From NCBI RefSeq assembly GCF_004664715.2, contig NC_051084.1, positions 58,895,334 through 58,959,333 on the forward strand: DNA of 64,000 nt. The letters run 5' to 3'. This document shows positions 21,527 to 33,333 of the stretch, piece after piece. This DNA is from Peromyscus leucopus. Taxonomy: Eukaryota > Chordata > Mammalia > Rodentia > Cricetidae. A model generated the notes under the pieces. The model made no database searches. It had not been told where the DNA came from and was given only the letters and a program-made list of their open reading frames with translations. Position numbers and translations under genes: made by a program. Position 1 is the stretch's first letter. Every line of letters begins with the position of its first letter.

Positions 21527-21572
<46 letters not shown>
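21477..21572. repeat. (TA)n tract
   Basis: 'atatat' runs interrupted by 'gaagtatatatgaa' and 'aagcagtagcatggtcc', then more than 19 perfect TA units to about 21572. Confidence 0.9.
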
Positions 21573-21577
<5 letters not shown>

Positions 21578-22394
21578 GCAATGTTACCTCAGGAGGCATT
21601 TCATGGTACACTTTCCTTCCCCCGTCCTGTCTTGATTATTTATTTTTTCTCTTGTGCATTGGTCTGCAAATATATTCCTGGCACCTTGGTTCTGCTTGTA
21701 GTTCCCCTTTTAGGTGCTGTTAATATAATAAAGTCAACACAATCAGTTCCTAGGATAATTTAAAGGAATGTAGATGCTGAAGGAAAAGAAAGATACTTGA
21801 CCAGAGGCTTGATTTTCCTTGACAACATACAAACATTTATGCTAACCTTGCTTGTTCAGTACCTCTCCTTTGTTTCCTAGAAACACAACTCAATTTTCAG
21901 ACAATTGTTTCTTATATTGAGCAAAATATGGTATTCAATTGCTTCCTTATCCACCCCACTCTGAGTCCATACTGGTCTTCTTTCCTTAGTATTTAACACA
22001 CTGAGCCACCATCATTATTAACCCACATGTCTTGCTTTTAATTTTGTTCTCTTGTAAAGGGCACTTTTATAATTTCAAAATTCCACTTCTTTTAGGGAAG
22101 ATACTTTTTGAGTTTGTGTTATTAAGCATCTTATTTCCTTAACAAATTAGATTTACAACTCAAGTCATATAAAAACACACCCTTTTAAGATTTACATTTC
22201 ACAAAAGAAGTGACTCACTGTTGAGAACAACCTAAGCGTTCTGATGGAGGGACAGAATGGCTTCATATACACACCCACATTATCTTCTAAGTCTGTATTT
22301 GTCATTCATTTCTGCCACAGACATAACCACAAATTAGTAGCTTAGGTAACACAGCTTTATTACCTCATGGATCTGTAGGTCAGTGGACCATCAC
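21573..22394. other. AT-rich unique DNA
   Basis: No gene is seen. Around 22295-22390 'gccacagacataaccacaaattag...cacagctttattacctcatggatctgtaggtcag' resembles an ancient mammalian repeat; a related piece lies at 27195. Confidence 0.45.
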
Positions 22395-22665
22395 ACCTTT
22401 CACAGGGCTGGGGAGAGGCCTCGGAGGGGGCAAGTGCTTTCTACACAAGCCTAAGGACTCGAGTATAACCCTCAGCAGCCAGGGAACAAGCTGCACATGG
22501 CCTCCTATACCTGTAACTCTAGTACTGTAGGAGTCGGAGAGGAGGGTCACTTGAGGCTTGCTGACTGCTAGCTTAGTTCCTAGTTCAGGGAATACTAATT
22601 AAAAAACCCAACCAAACAACAACAACAAACAAAGCGAACAAGCAAGCAAGCAAACAAACAAACCA
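22395..22665 (+). repeat. SINE-like composite (ID/B1-related, diverged)
   Basis: 'cagggctggggagaggcctc', 'caagtgctttctacacaag' and 'ataaccctcagcagcc' resemble an ID-type left part. 'cctatacctgtaactctag' with 'agtcggagaggagggtcac' resembles a B1-type right part, followed by an A-rich tail of acaa/caag units to about 22665. Confidence 0.6.
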
Positions 22666-22695
22666 TTTTAGTCCTCCATCTTTCCCCTCTATCGA

Positions 22696-23740
22696 TTACC
22701 TCATCATTCCTTTTAACGATATTAGAAGCTGTGGCGTGTCCTGCAGTATACTCTTTTGTCCAAACAGTTTTACTTTCAGATGTTCATCGTGTAGTGTGCT
22801 GTTGGTCAGGTTCAAGGCCTCTGGGTTCTGGTACACCACTAATGCTGGACTCTCACCAAAACTTTTGTTGTCCCAAGTCGTGGAGATCCCGTGGCTGTGG
22901 TTCTGTAGGGTCAGTCCCTTCAGGATCTCTAGGAGGTCATAGATGGGGTAGATATTGGGGAGTGCCAACTCAAAACTCTGGATGTGTGTCTGGGTGGTAG
23001 TTGAGTTGGTCAGTCTGGGCTGCTAGGACCACCCCCTCCCCCTGCTCTGGTCAGGGGTGGAGCCAGTTCTCCCACACCCTTGGTGAGAGGTGGGGCCAGT
23101 TTTCCCATGTGAGTATGTGGGCAGCTCTCCTATGATGGTCTGGAACAGAGAGGGACTGGGTCAGCTCTCTGTTGAGGAGGGTGGCAGGTTTTCTCCTGGC
23201 CAGCTCAGCACAGCCCTTATACTTCATTCAACACAAGCTTCAATACATGGTTTGCATGGGCCCCTATGGTAACAGGGGCAGCAGACATCAACACAGACCC
23301 CAGCTGCATCAAGACCGTGGACTGAGACATGGCCATCAGCAGCAGCTTGGGCCCAGTTGTCACCAAGGCCCTGGGTGGCAGCACTGGCCTCTCAGATTAG
23401 AATGGTCCCAGCAGTAGCATGGTCCCAAGGTGGCTCTAGGTGATAGCCCAGACCCCTGGGCAGACACATGATCCTTAATGGTAACAGATGCCGCAGACAT
23501 TGACACAGACCCTGGCCAAGGTAGGGCCACAGACCGAGACCTGAAAGTTGACATGGACTCCCGTGAGGCCTCCCACATCGGCCCACTCCTTACTGTCTCT
23601 GCCTCTTCAGATCTGTCTCTCTCCATAGTCCATGAGCCATTCTGCCTCTCCTCCTCTATCATACCCCACCATTATTGACTCACCACACTGGTACCCAGCC
23701 GCCGCACACTTTAAGGTGCCCAGTAGGCCCGTGGTTCCAT
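22696..23740. repeat. GC-richer rodent repeat with a 90-codon open frame
   Basis: Unlike its AT-rich surroundings, this block is GC-rich. It repeats words such as 'ggtggggccagtttt', 'gcagacatcaacacagaccc', 'gcagacattgacacagaccc', 'gacatggcc' and 'gcagcactggcc'. I believe it is a recurring rodent interspersed sequence. A minus-strand frame at 22968-22696 (MALPNIYPIYDLLEILKG...) is open but matches nothing I recognise. Confidence 0.45.
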
Positions 23741-24249
23741 CTCCCTACCCAGGGATTTTGTCTTAACTGCTTACTGTTGACTTAGAAGGATGAAATTCTT
23801 CATTACCCTACCTACTGTAAAGAAAAGGGTAAAAAGAGAATTCACTTCCATATACAGAATTGTTCTTTTGAAATTATTACCTTTCCAAACAGTGAAAGAA
23901 TCTTGAACTTGGAATGAAAGACAGAATCCTGGCCTGAGTTCCTGGCTGTAAATGGAAGAATTGCCCTCTGGAAGGTGAGGACACTCTACCCATTAGCCAA
24001 CATGAGAAACAGCCAATTCAGGCTTTTTGATTATTAGCAAATAAACCTCTCTTGTAAGACTAACCTTACATAGCCTTGTACCAGTTTCTATAATGTCCTC
24101 TATAGCTACCTTATTGGACTGGCTTATCTGGACTCTGGGCTCAGATTTGATGATACTCAACTAGGTTGGAGGGTTTATGGGCAGGCTATCTTTTGGCCTT
24201 TCTGATTCTCTCCCAAAGTTCAACAGAGAATATAGTACTATATAAACAG
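23741..24249. other. Unique DNA, no gene seen
   Basis: No convincing coding potential. A few words near 23900-23980 vaguely resemble a MIR, but not enough to call. Confidence 0.4.

Positions 24250-24291
<42 letters not shown>
24250..24291. repeat. (TG)n simple repeat
   Basis: About 21 perfect TG units. Confidence 0.95.
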
Positions 24292-24292
<1 letters not shown>

Positions 24293-25907
24293 AGAAATTA
24301 CTAGCAATGAATACCTAAACATACTAGATTTTGAATGCCAGCCTAGACATTGTTTCTGCCCAGACAATGAAATCCACAGTATGAAGATGGTCTCTGTTCT
24401 CTGACATTCTTCTGTTTGGTTCTCATGATCCCCTGGACATAACCATGTTTGGGGACATGTCTTAGCATCAGCCTCTATATCCAGAAGGCCATTCGGAAAA
24501 TTCTCAGCTATTCATGCACCAGTATCAGTGGAAAGCAGAAGGGCATGTGAGTGGCTGAGAACCAAGCAGAATATGTATTTGCCATTTTTATTTCTTAGAA
24601 CCAGCATTTAAATTATGTTCTTCTCAGGTGATATTTATCTCAGTTAAGACATGCGTTTTAAAGCTGATAATTTTCTTCTAGTCAAAGTGGGATTGATAGT
24701 TTTAAAAATAGTTGAATCAGCCCATGCTGTACACCAAGCTGTAAAAATAGAAGCCAGGTCTATGTTTGACAGATTCCAAAGATAGTCTTTGGTATGATTA
24801 GCTAACAATACTGCAGGCCTCTTTAATATTGATGAGCCACTAATGTCGATGTGAGAAACTGTATAAAAACATGAAAACTTTTAATAGACTTGTCCAGACA
24901 GTGGTGAGATTTATATTTGAGATTTTGAAATAGAGAAACAATTATGAATAAACGTATGTTAAAATACATCCATTTTACAGAATATAATATTGTATTATAA
25001 TGATGGAAGGAAGAGAGATATGATAGTTTAAAAACTGAGTCATTTCCAAGGACTTGCTCCTTGGTCAATAGATGGGAAACATAACTATGTATTTTAAGGC
25101 ATTCAGTAACTCTTACATTAAGTTCTTGGAACTGGTTAAACTCTCTCCACTGAACCAGTGATATCCTTCCAAAAGATGTGACAGGATAATGTATTCTGAT
25201 TCATATGTAGTCAGTGCTATCAAGCCCCAAAGAGGAAAGCTTCGCGCCTGATGTTCATTTCTTGTTCTCTCTTCCTTTCATACATACTTCATGAACACTT
25301 GCATTCCTTCATCAGAAATTGCTCACTTTCTCTTCTATGATTCCAAAAAAGCCTAAGTTATTTTAGTTTCTGCTAACAAATCTCTGGGGAAAGAATAGGA
25401 AGGGACAGGGCCACAGAGGTATGTTGGGCATCTTCCAAGTAGTTTTCTTGTATACTCTGTCATAACATTGCTCTGCATTATAGTGTCAAATTTATTAATC
25501 CCTCTCCCTTATTCTGCTAAAATGCTTAATTGTTGAATATATGAGTGAATATTGACATATGTTCTTCCTGTAAGAATTTCAGTTTCTAGAAATTTCATCT
25601 TTGTTATTACATATAAAAAAGGAAATTATATAACCTTGCCAATGTTGAGAAGTAGTAGTGAGCATATTGGGAACATTCAGGAAAAGGGAGATAATATTCA
25701 TCTAAAATAGTTACACCATTTTTTTGACTGATAGATTCTTAATATCCAGTTGATAATGTCCTTTGGTTCATATTCTCTACTACATAGCATATGGCTGGGT
25801 TTGGAGACATCAAGATACTTCCAATATTATGATAGTATTTTTCCTTTCAGATCTGTTGTTTGTCCTCTTAATCTATTGTATTCAGCCCTCTTTATGACTA
25901 AAACAAT
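24292..25907. other. AT-rich unique DNA, no gene seen
   Basis: Only short chance open frames. No transposon is recognised. Confidence 0.45.
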
Positions 25908-25908
25908 C

Positions 25909-25951
<43 letters not shown>

Positions 25952-25952
25952 G
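25908..25952. repeat. (ATCT)n simple repeat
   Basis: About ten perfect tetranucleotide units. Confidence 0.95.
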
Positions 25953-25977
25953 TCATCTATATCATAATTTGTAGTAG

Positions 25978-26400
25978 TTTTCATGGCTAATCTTGTTAAC
26001 TTGACATACCCAATAAGAGGGAATTTCAGTTGAGGGATTGCCTCCATCATATTGGCCTGTGAGGGCTTTTTGTTTTTATTTTTGGTTTCTGGTTAATGTG
26101 GAAGGGCCTAGCCTAACTTGGGTAGTCTTTCTTGGACAGATGGGCATGGGCCATGTAAAAAACAAACAAACAAACAAAGAAACAAATAATAAAATAACTG
26201 AGTAAGCCAGAAGGAGTAATCCAGTAAGCAGCATTATTCCATGGTCTTGGCTTCAGTTCTTGCTTCCAGGCTGCTGCCTTGAATTGTTGCCTTGAATTTC
26301 CTTGATGATGGACTCTAGTCTATGAGATGAAATGAACCATTTCATCCCCAAAGTTGCTTTGGGACAGTGTTTTATCACACCAAAGAGAGGCAAGCAAGAA
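25978..26400 (+). repeat. Rodent dispersed repeat (type A), diverged
   Basis: 'ggctaatcttgttaacttgac', 'cctccatcatattggcctg', 'gatgatggactctagtc' and 'gttttatcacacca' follow the order seen at 15800. It contains an internal 'caaacaaacaaacaaa' insertion near 26160. Confidence 0.65.
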
Positions 26401-26439
26401 TGGTGGTTAAATAGCTTTGCGTCAGGTAAGTACTTTAGT

Positions 26440-26822
26440 TCTGTTCTGTTGCTGTGATAAAAACGTTGACCAAAAGCAGCTTAGAGGGGGAAAGGGCCCA
26501 TCATTGAGGGAAAGAAGGCAGAAACTCAAGGCAGGAACTTAAACAAAAGCTGTGGAGGAATGCCACTTATGGGCTCACTTATAGCCTCATGGTACTGACT
26601 CTCTTATAGCCTCACGTTTAGCTAGCTTTCCTACATAGCCCAAGATCACCTGTCCAGGAAATGGCACTGCCCAGAGTAGGCTGAGCACTTCTACAGCAGT
26701 TAATATTTAAGACAGTCCCTTACAGACATGTCCAAAGACCAACCTGAGAAGGATAATCTGTTCTCAAGTGATTCGACATTGTGTCAATTTGAACAGTTAA
26801 TGCTAACCAAGTGTATAACACA
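26440..26822 (-). repeat. Rodent dispersed repeat (type B), ends like type A
   Basis: Starts 'ctgttgctgtgataaaaacg' and ends 'tgtgtcaatttgaacagtt'. These are the reverse complements of the two ends of type A, but the middle differs ('catcattgagggaaagaagg', 'ggaggaatgccactt', 'gcccagagtaggctgagc'). A shorter piece of the same sequence flanks the provirus at 5820 and 13121. Confidence 0.65.
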
Positions 26823-28164
26823 ATTATTGTTATGAGTGCATACGTGGGTTAATTCACAGCTTATATAACTGCACATTTCCTGAATAGTGTCTTAAAATAC
26901 TTGTAGGCATTATATAAATAATAATTAAATTAGAAAAATAATTTAATAATTAAAATACCATCTTAAATTTAGACATGTGGTATTCTCATCTTTTTTAAAT
27001 TAGCATATAATATATGAGATACAATCATGATGTATTTGAGCTAGGTGTGCTTTTGTGGTTCTCCTTCTTACCATCCCCCTGCCCCACTGTATCTCTGATC
27101 TCTCCTTAGAGACCCCACCAGACTCTTCTTTCACATCTCATGTGTCCTCTTCTTCACTTGCTGAGCATGCTCCATGACTGCATGGCTCTTTCTACCTCTG
27201 TTAGCTTTCCTGTAACAAACAACCACAAAGATCGGGTCCCAAACCAACAGAAATATATCTCATAGCTCTTGAGGTCAGAAGTTTGAGATTAAGATGTCAG
27301 CAGAAATGGATGTCTTCTGAAGATTGTGTGGGAGAATTTTTCATGCCTAATCTAATGTGTTCGATTTCTTGGTTTGTGGATTGATAATGCTGACTACTGA
27401 CTCTGTCTGCACATGATGTGTTCCTCTTGATAGAGAATTTCTCCTTTGCCTTATTTTCATGAGGCAGAATTTGATTGGAGGCCCACTTGGCTAGGTGCTG
27501 TCCTGAGATCCCCAATGTAATTACCTGAGCAAAGACTGTTTTTAAATAAGATCACAATGTAGAACATGGCTATACCATTTGGGGGCATCAGTTGCCAAGC
27601 CATAATTCCATTACTTTCTCTAGATCCTTTTCATGTATCACTCCCAATGAATCCGTTGCATGTCTAATCCTATTTTAGCACCACAAATCATAGACTAGAG
27701 TGAGCTAGTTCCATAACTAGGAAGGGCAGAAACATATCCTCAACAGTGATACAGGTTGGACCCTTGTGAGGGCAAGCAGGAAGGAGGTTGGGCTGGCTAG
27801 AAAAGATTTCATACTGAGGAACCATTCTAGGAAAGATATGGCCTGGCCAGTGAGGCTTTTATGAGCCCAGAGAAGAGGGCTGTGACTCACAGGGCAAGTC
27901 TCCTCTGGTTCACACACTGTGCTTGGTCATCAGAAGAAACAGCAAACAGTCTGAGGGAAGTGTGACCCAGGAAGGAGCATGGCAGCATTTGGGGCCTATC
28001 AACGAAGTACATATTCTGCAGTAGAATGTGTGAGAAGGCCCTTTCTATGGCCAGCGAAATCCTCAGTTTGCATTGCTCCCATCTGCTCTTACCACCCAGC
28101 TTGGGAAATGACCTCCCTGATTCCTCTAAGCCTGTATTTCTGAGGAGAAATGGAAAAGACACAG
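26823..28164. other. Unique DNA with an ancient repeat piece
   Basis: About 27195-27300 ('ctgtaacaaacaaccacaaag', 'aaatatatctcatagctcttgaggtcagaag') resembles an ancient mammalian interspersed repeat. The rest shows nothing I can name. Confidence 0.45.
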
Positions 28165-28340
28165 TGCTGTGGTTCCAACAATGTTAGTGCCCTCTGAAAT
28201 TCTTACATTCAAACCTACCCCTAACAGGATGGCAGCAGGAGGCCAGGCATTTGGGAAGTTACTAGGTTTTGAGGGTTCTGCCCTTGTGAATGGGACCAGT
28301 GCCATTAAGAGGTCCGAGAGAGATGCCTTGTCACGTGTAG
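28165..28340 (+). repeat. Ancient mammalian repeat fragment
   Basis: 'gtgccctctgaaattcttac', 'ggaggccaggcatttggg', 'gttttgagggttctgccc' and 'gtgaatgggaccagtgcc' follow the order of a widespread pre-rodent repeat. Family not assigned. Confidence 0.5.
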
Positions 28341-29896
28341 CCTATACAAACCAGCTAAAAGGCACCATCAGTCAATCAGGAAGCAATCCATCCCTAGACA
28401 GTGAATCTGCTGATCCCTTGACCTTGGACTTGCAGGCCTCTAGAAATTCTGTTGTTGATTATCTACACAGGTTATAGTAATTTGTCATCGTATCAAGGCA
28501 GGCATATGCCATCTTAACAACAAACTGAGCTCCTGTTACTACTCTGGCTGGTCCTACGACTGCATCTTTACCCTCTTCCATTATATCCTCTAAATTCCCA
28601 TCACCCTCAGTTGAATTCCCTCTTCAGCAGCACCTATAGGTTCGCCTCTGGAGCTGTGATCCGAATCCTCGTGGTAACAGGTATGATCACATTCTCTTCT
28701 TACTGTCATGGCTGTACATAAGCAACAACAAAACAATGGAGCAGGAGAAAAACCCCCATTTGTCTTCCATGGACACGTGTCCTTCTTACACTGAGGTCTC
28801 TGATTCACTGTTAAACTCTACTATGGAGAATGACACCACTTTCAGACTGCTGTCTCTGAGCTAGCGCTTTAGTCCTGTCCTTAGAAAGAATTCTTGAACT
28901 TTATGATGCTGGTTTTGGAAGGTCAGCATGAGACCCAACCCGAGGTCATGGTCCTATATCTCCATTTTTACTGTGAAGAAGGCAATGAGTATGTAGCAGT
29001 CCTCATTAACCTTTTATCAATTCATTTTCTGCTTGGTTCTGCCTTGCTCCATGCTCCAGGAAGCTGGCACATTGGGATGGCATCACTGGGTGGGATTAAG
29101 GAAATGAAGGAAAAGTACAGGATGGTCACAAAACAGAAGGATGAGGGGATTAAAAATTCAGAATACTTTAAAAAAAAAAAACTTCAGGACTTTCTTGATT
29201 GGTTATGCACAATGGGCCCCTTTATGTACTTTTTACAGCTCTCCTTGTCTCTGACTCCAGGTTACAATTTCCTATGGCTAGCAACACCAGCTCCTGGCAT
29301 TTCCCATAAGCGTGCCCTTAGTCAGATATTACGTCTTGAGGGTACCTGTTTTGTAGATCTGGCATCATGTAAGATACCAGGTATTGGCACTGGTTGAGGT
29401 TCAGAGGCTCATCAAAATCACCCCATGAGTGGGTTTCTACCACCATGAGGGCAATGGCATCCTTCCAGGATCAAAGAGATCCAAAGTAGTCAATTCACCA
29501 TCAAGTGGTCAGGTCAGTTGGTCTTTGGGAAGTAAATTATATTAGGGGCTTAATATTAGTCTTCGTTGCAAACAGGTTAGGAATTCAGAGGATGAATAGT
29601 TTCATAGGCTTTGGAAAATGGAAAGCTACACTGTTTGGGTCCTCATTAGTCTTCCAGCTTGGCCACTGTGGCCACTCCATTTGTGTGTTTCCAGTGCCTA
29701 CTGGGATAGCAGCTAATAAACTGCTTGCTTATTTGTATGTTTGCTTTTCCTCTTATTTATGCCCTGTGCCTTCTGTGGTGGGTGGTCTCTGCTAGTTGTT
29801 AGTACATGACATAAATATACCCCAATGTTTGGAGAAATTTTCTTACATAGCAGTAAATAACTAACATACTTCCTTTAAACACACTCACAACACACA

Positions 29897-29899
<3 letters not shown>
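28341..29899. other. Unique DNA, no supported gene
   Basis: The longest non-retroelement open frame is 28894-29397 (+, 167 codons). It has no domain I recognise, carries a lysine run from an A-tract, and has no visible promoter or splice context. I do not call it a gene. Confidence 0.45.

Positions 29900-29948
<49 letters not shown>
29900..29948. repeat. (GA)n simple repeat
   Basis: About 24 perfect GA units. Confidence 0.95.
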
Positions 29949-29952
<4 letters not shown>

Positions 29953-30185
29953 TAGTGCTATTAAATCTGAGTTGTGAGGGAATACTGAAAACCTAAAATC
30001 TGTTGTCTATGGTTAAAAGAGAAGATGAACAATAATTAGGATAAAAAATTAAGTAAAAATACAGAAATGTTCTCTTTCTTAATATATCTAGAAAGAGAAA
30101 AAAAGAATTGAGAAGGTTATCTTTCTTTGTGGTTTAAATTTAGTCCGGTATTTCTTTCTATCTAAAATGATTTGAAGAACCGGAA

Positions 30186-30380
30186 ACAGGAGCTGGAAAG
30201 ATGGCTCAGGTCCTCCTGAAGAGGACTCCGGTTCAGTTGTCAGTACTTACATGACCACACTCAGTTCCAGGGATCTTCTGTCCTCCACAGGCTCCATACA
30301 TACATATACCCATGAAGGCACACACACACACATAACCATAAACAATTTTAAAATCTTAATAAAAATCAGAAATAAACTAT
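30186..30380 (+). repeat. B2/B3-type SINE
   Basis: 'ggagctggaaagatggctc', 'agaggactccggttcagtt', 'ctgtcctccacaggctcc', 'ggcacacacacacacata' and an AT-rich end. Confidence 0.8.
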
Positions 30381-31009
30381 GCCTATACTAATGAGTTACC
30401 AATGGTGCTCAGGGGATGTAAGGGTTTTCAAGCTCAGTTTTGATCACCCATTGTGAGTGGCTACCTTGAGACTTCAGCCAGTGCCCTCAATACCTTCTTG
30501 TGTGCAAATGAAGATTGTAACAGATGATTCCCGATGCTTTTTCTAATTCTTATTGTCCGCCATCCCAGGTGGGACTCAGACCATACACAGTAGGCAGCAC
30601 TGTTTGCCATCAGAGGACAAGCCTGGCAACTCACGAGAGTCAGCCTGCAAGACTTCTCTTTATGCATACATACCTGAAGATATTTTAATGTATTTTTATT
30701 AAGTGTCAGAATTGTTCATGTGAGACTTGAAAGGTAAATTTAGTCACATGATATAATAAGGAAAGTCTTCATACTGTGTGCCATTCCCATATGTTCATCC
30801 CATTGGCTCTTCCACTGGCTGTCTTGCCCAAGAAAAGAAGTAAAAAGGTCCTTTTGCACAACCAAATTTGGATGAGAAAATTCAAGTTTTCTGCAAAGCT
30901 GAATTGTACAAGATTATTATAAACACAGTAACATAGGTTGATAACCTTGACTACAGTTGTAACAAGACTTAGAAATAGTTTATATTTACTCTTTTAAAGA
31001 ATTATTTTA
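30381..31009. other. Unique DNA, no gene seen
   Basis: No repeat or coding pattern is recognised. Confidence 0.4.
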
Positions 31010-31190
31010 CTAGTTTTTTATTTGATGTTTATGAGTGTTTTACCTGCATGTATGTGTCTGCACTATATACATGCCTGGTATTGGCGGAGGCCAGAAGAGG
31101 GCGATGGATCTCCCAGAAATGGTGCTGAGAATTGAACCTGGGTCTTCTGGAAGAGCAGCCAGTGCTCTTACCATTCAGTCATCTTTTAAA
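31010..31190 (-). repeat. B2/B3-type SINE
   Basis: 'acctgcatgtatgtgtctgc', 'ggccagaagagggcgatgg', 'gaattgaacctgggtcttc' and 'agccagtgctcttaccattc': a reverse-complement B-type SINE. Confidence 0.85.
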
Positions 31191-31215
31191 CTCCTTCATA
31201 TAGTTATTCTTAAAA

Positions 31216-31340
31216 TTGTTGTGGGGCCTGGGATATAGCTCAACAGCAGAGTGCTTGCCTAGATACCCAAAACCCAGGGTTTGATTGACTGAATCTCAAA
31301 ATGAAAAAAAGAAAAAAGAAAAGAAAGAAAAAAGAAGAAA
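31216..31340 (+). repeat. ID SINE with A-rich tail
   Basis: 'ggggcctgggatatagctc', 'agagtgcttgcctag', 'cccagggtttgatt', then an aaaag-rich tail from about 31296. Confidence 0.85.
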
Positions 31341-31428
31341 ACTGAACATGCCCATGCACACACAGAGCCCAAGGTCACTTTTAGTGTGTTCTCTAGAAGG
31401 ATTTGGGCTGGCTGTGGCGATACATACC

Positions 31429-32174
31429 TGTTGTAGGATATTATTTCAAGGTGTATTACTCTTGTTTATGCTGCATTTGTTTAACTCTGTGAAGCTGTGT
31501 TACTGTGCCTGTCTAAAACACCTGATGGTCTAATAAAGGGCTTAACAGCCAATAGCAAGGCAGGAGAAAGGACAGACAGGGCTTGCAGGTGGAGAGAATA
31601 AATAGAAGGAGAAATCTGGGAACAAGGAAGAAGGAGCAAGAGAACAAGGAGAGGAGGACACTAGGGGCCAGCCACCCAGCCACCCAGCCACCTAGTCATA
31701 CAGTCAGCCATGGAGTAAGAGTGAAAATGAGATATACAGAAGTAATAAAAGGTAAAAGCCCAGAGGCAAAAGAAAGATGGAGATAATTTAAGTTAAGAAA
31801 AGCTGGCTAGGGGCTGGAGAGATGGCACAATGGTTAAGAGCACTGACTGCTCTCCCAGAGGTCCTGAGTTCAATTCCTAGCAACCACATGGTGGCTCACA
31901 ACCACCTATAATGAGATTTGGTGCTTTTTTCTGGCCTGCAGGTACACATATAGGCAGAGCACAGTATACATAATAAACAAATAAATCCATCAAAAAAAAA
32001 TACAAGAGAGAAAAGCTGTCTAGAAACAAGACAAGCTAAGGCTGGGTATTTATAATTAAGAATATGCCTTTGGTGTTATTTATTTGGGAGCTGGATGTTG
32101 GGCTCCCCAAAAGAGCAAAACCAAACAACAACATTTTGGCACCCAATGTGGGGCCCATAGAAAGGTGAACAACA
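31429..32174 (+). mobile_element. LTR plus PBS remnant, inserted in a B1
   Basis: Starts TGTTGTAGGATATT. The LTR ends ...AACAACA near 32133. Three bases later TGGCACCCAATGTGGGGC (32137-32154) is close to a lysine-tRNA-type primer binding site. The element then ends ...GAACAACA at 32174 before the second catacc. It is therefore an LTR with a very short internal remnant, from an internal deletion or recombination. Its blocks 'ataatttaagttaagaaaag', 'ctggctagaaacaag' and 'tatttataattaag' are shared with the LTRs at 15197 and 17882. It is interrupted by a B2. Confidence 0.8.
31811..32010 (+). repeat. B2 SINE nested in the LTR
   Basis: 'gggctggagagatggcac', 'gagcactgactgctctccc', 'aggtcctgagttcaattcc', 'accacatggtggctcac' and 'aataaacaaataaatc'. 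Target duplication aaaagctggctag (31798-31810) and aaaagctgtctag (32011-32023), one mismatch. Confidence 0.95.
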
Positions 32175-32310
32175 CATACCTGCAATTCCAGTGTTTGGGA
32201 GGTAGAGTCAGGAGGAGTAGGAGTTCAAGGCCAGCCTCCGCTACATAGCAAGTTGGAGGCCAATCTGGATGAAATAAAACCCTGTCTCAAAGACAAGCAA
32301 ACAACAAACA

Positions 32311-33280
32311 AAAAAGGTCCTGCAAGCCTATTTCAAAGGATAGTGATGCCTAAAGAGAAAAAAAAGATCGAGGGAGTTTTCTTGGAAAGTTACTAATCCC
32401 AAATTCTCATTTATCCAGATGCTGCCAATGCAGTCACAGGAGTGAGCAGATTGGCGCTGTAAATGATGCCCGGTGCTTGAAAGGAAATGACCTGAACAGG
32501 AGGCAGGGGACTGTCCCTGCCACTGAAAACAAGAAGCAATAGCCTGCCATTTTCAGCCTCTCTCCTCCCACCAACTAGAATGGGGTCTTCTGTGCTTGAG
32601 GATCAAGAAAACTTCGGGTTTGAGGAATATACCATAAGGGACCTTGCTAAGGGCTGTATGAGAAGGCACAGTTGGAACAGCCTGCGACAGCTGAGATTTG
32701 AATTTCAAATGCAGACTTCTGAAAGAAAAACCGTCTTAGTGCAACATAAATTGCTTCCAAGCACTCGCAGATACCGCAGAAAGGGCAACAGAAAAACCAC
32801 ATGAGGCAAAACAATTTTGATAAACTGTTAGGAAATCTGTTCTCCTTCTCTACACCATTCTCTTCTTCTACCTCAAGTAGCCAAAAAGCAGTAGTAAAAT
32901 TAATTGAAACTGCCCGGGACATTCCAAGAAACTCTGAGGAAGGAAACTCATTTGAAAGCTGATGCATGACTGAGCCAACAGTCTCGGTTGGGGGAAATAT
33001 CGCCTAGAGAGACAAAGAAATTTGTGACTGAGTGTGAAGTCAGGCAGTCAATCGGTATATATTTAACTTGTAAAGGGAAGCTGTGTCTTGCTGGCTGGCT
33101 CTAATTCTATTTCTAAAGGCCCAACAAGGTGCATGTGTGGCAATTAATCATCACACATTTTTGTCATCAAGCAGTCTGCAAAGGGTTTCAAGCTCCCTCA
33201 ACTGAAAGAACCAACATTTTATGCCTGAAGAAAGAGCCCATTAGAGCATCCTCCACAGTGCAGTTAAAGTACAAGAAATA

Positions 33281-33282
<2 letters not shown>
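32311..33282. other. Unique DNA, no gene seen
   Basis: No transposon pattern is recognised; could include conserved non-coding sequence. Open frames at 32580 and 32967 are short and overlap on opposite strands. Confidence 0.4.

Positions 33283-33330
<48 letters not shown>
33283..33330. repeat. (TG)n simple repeat
   Basis: About 24 perfect units. Confidence 0.95.

Positions 33331-33333
<3 letters not shown>

Larger units (their letters stand above)
31398..32310 (+). repeat. B1 SINE split by an LTR insertion
   Basis: The left part 'ggctggctgtggcgatacatacc' ends at 31428. The right part resumes at 32175 with 'catacctgcaattccagtg', then 'ggagttcaaggccagcc' and 'ccctgtctcaaagac'. The catacc at the break is duplicated (31423-31428 and 32175-32180), which proves a 6-bp target duplication by the inserted LTR. 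Confidence 0.85.

Noticed and set aside
25908..25952. Possible CRISPR-like or other functional short repeat array
   Set aside because: Perfect tetranucleotide microsatellite in vertebrate DNA, with no spacers.
28894..29397. 167-codon open frame, the longest outside retroelements
   Set aside because: No recognisable domain, a poly-lysine from an A-tract, no promoter or splice context; best read as chance.
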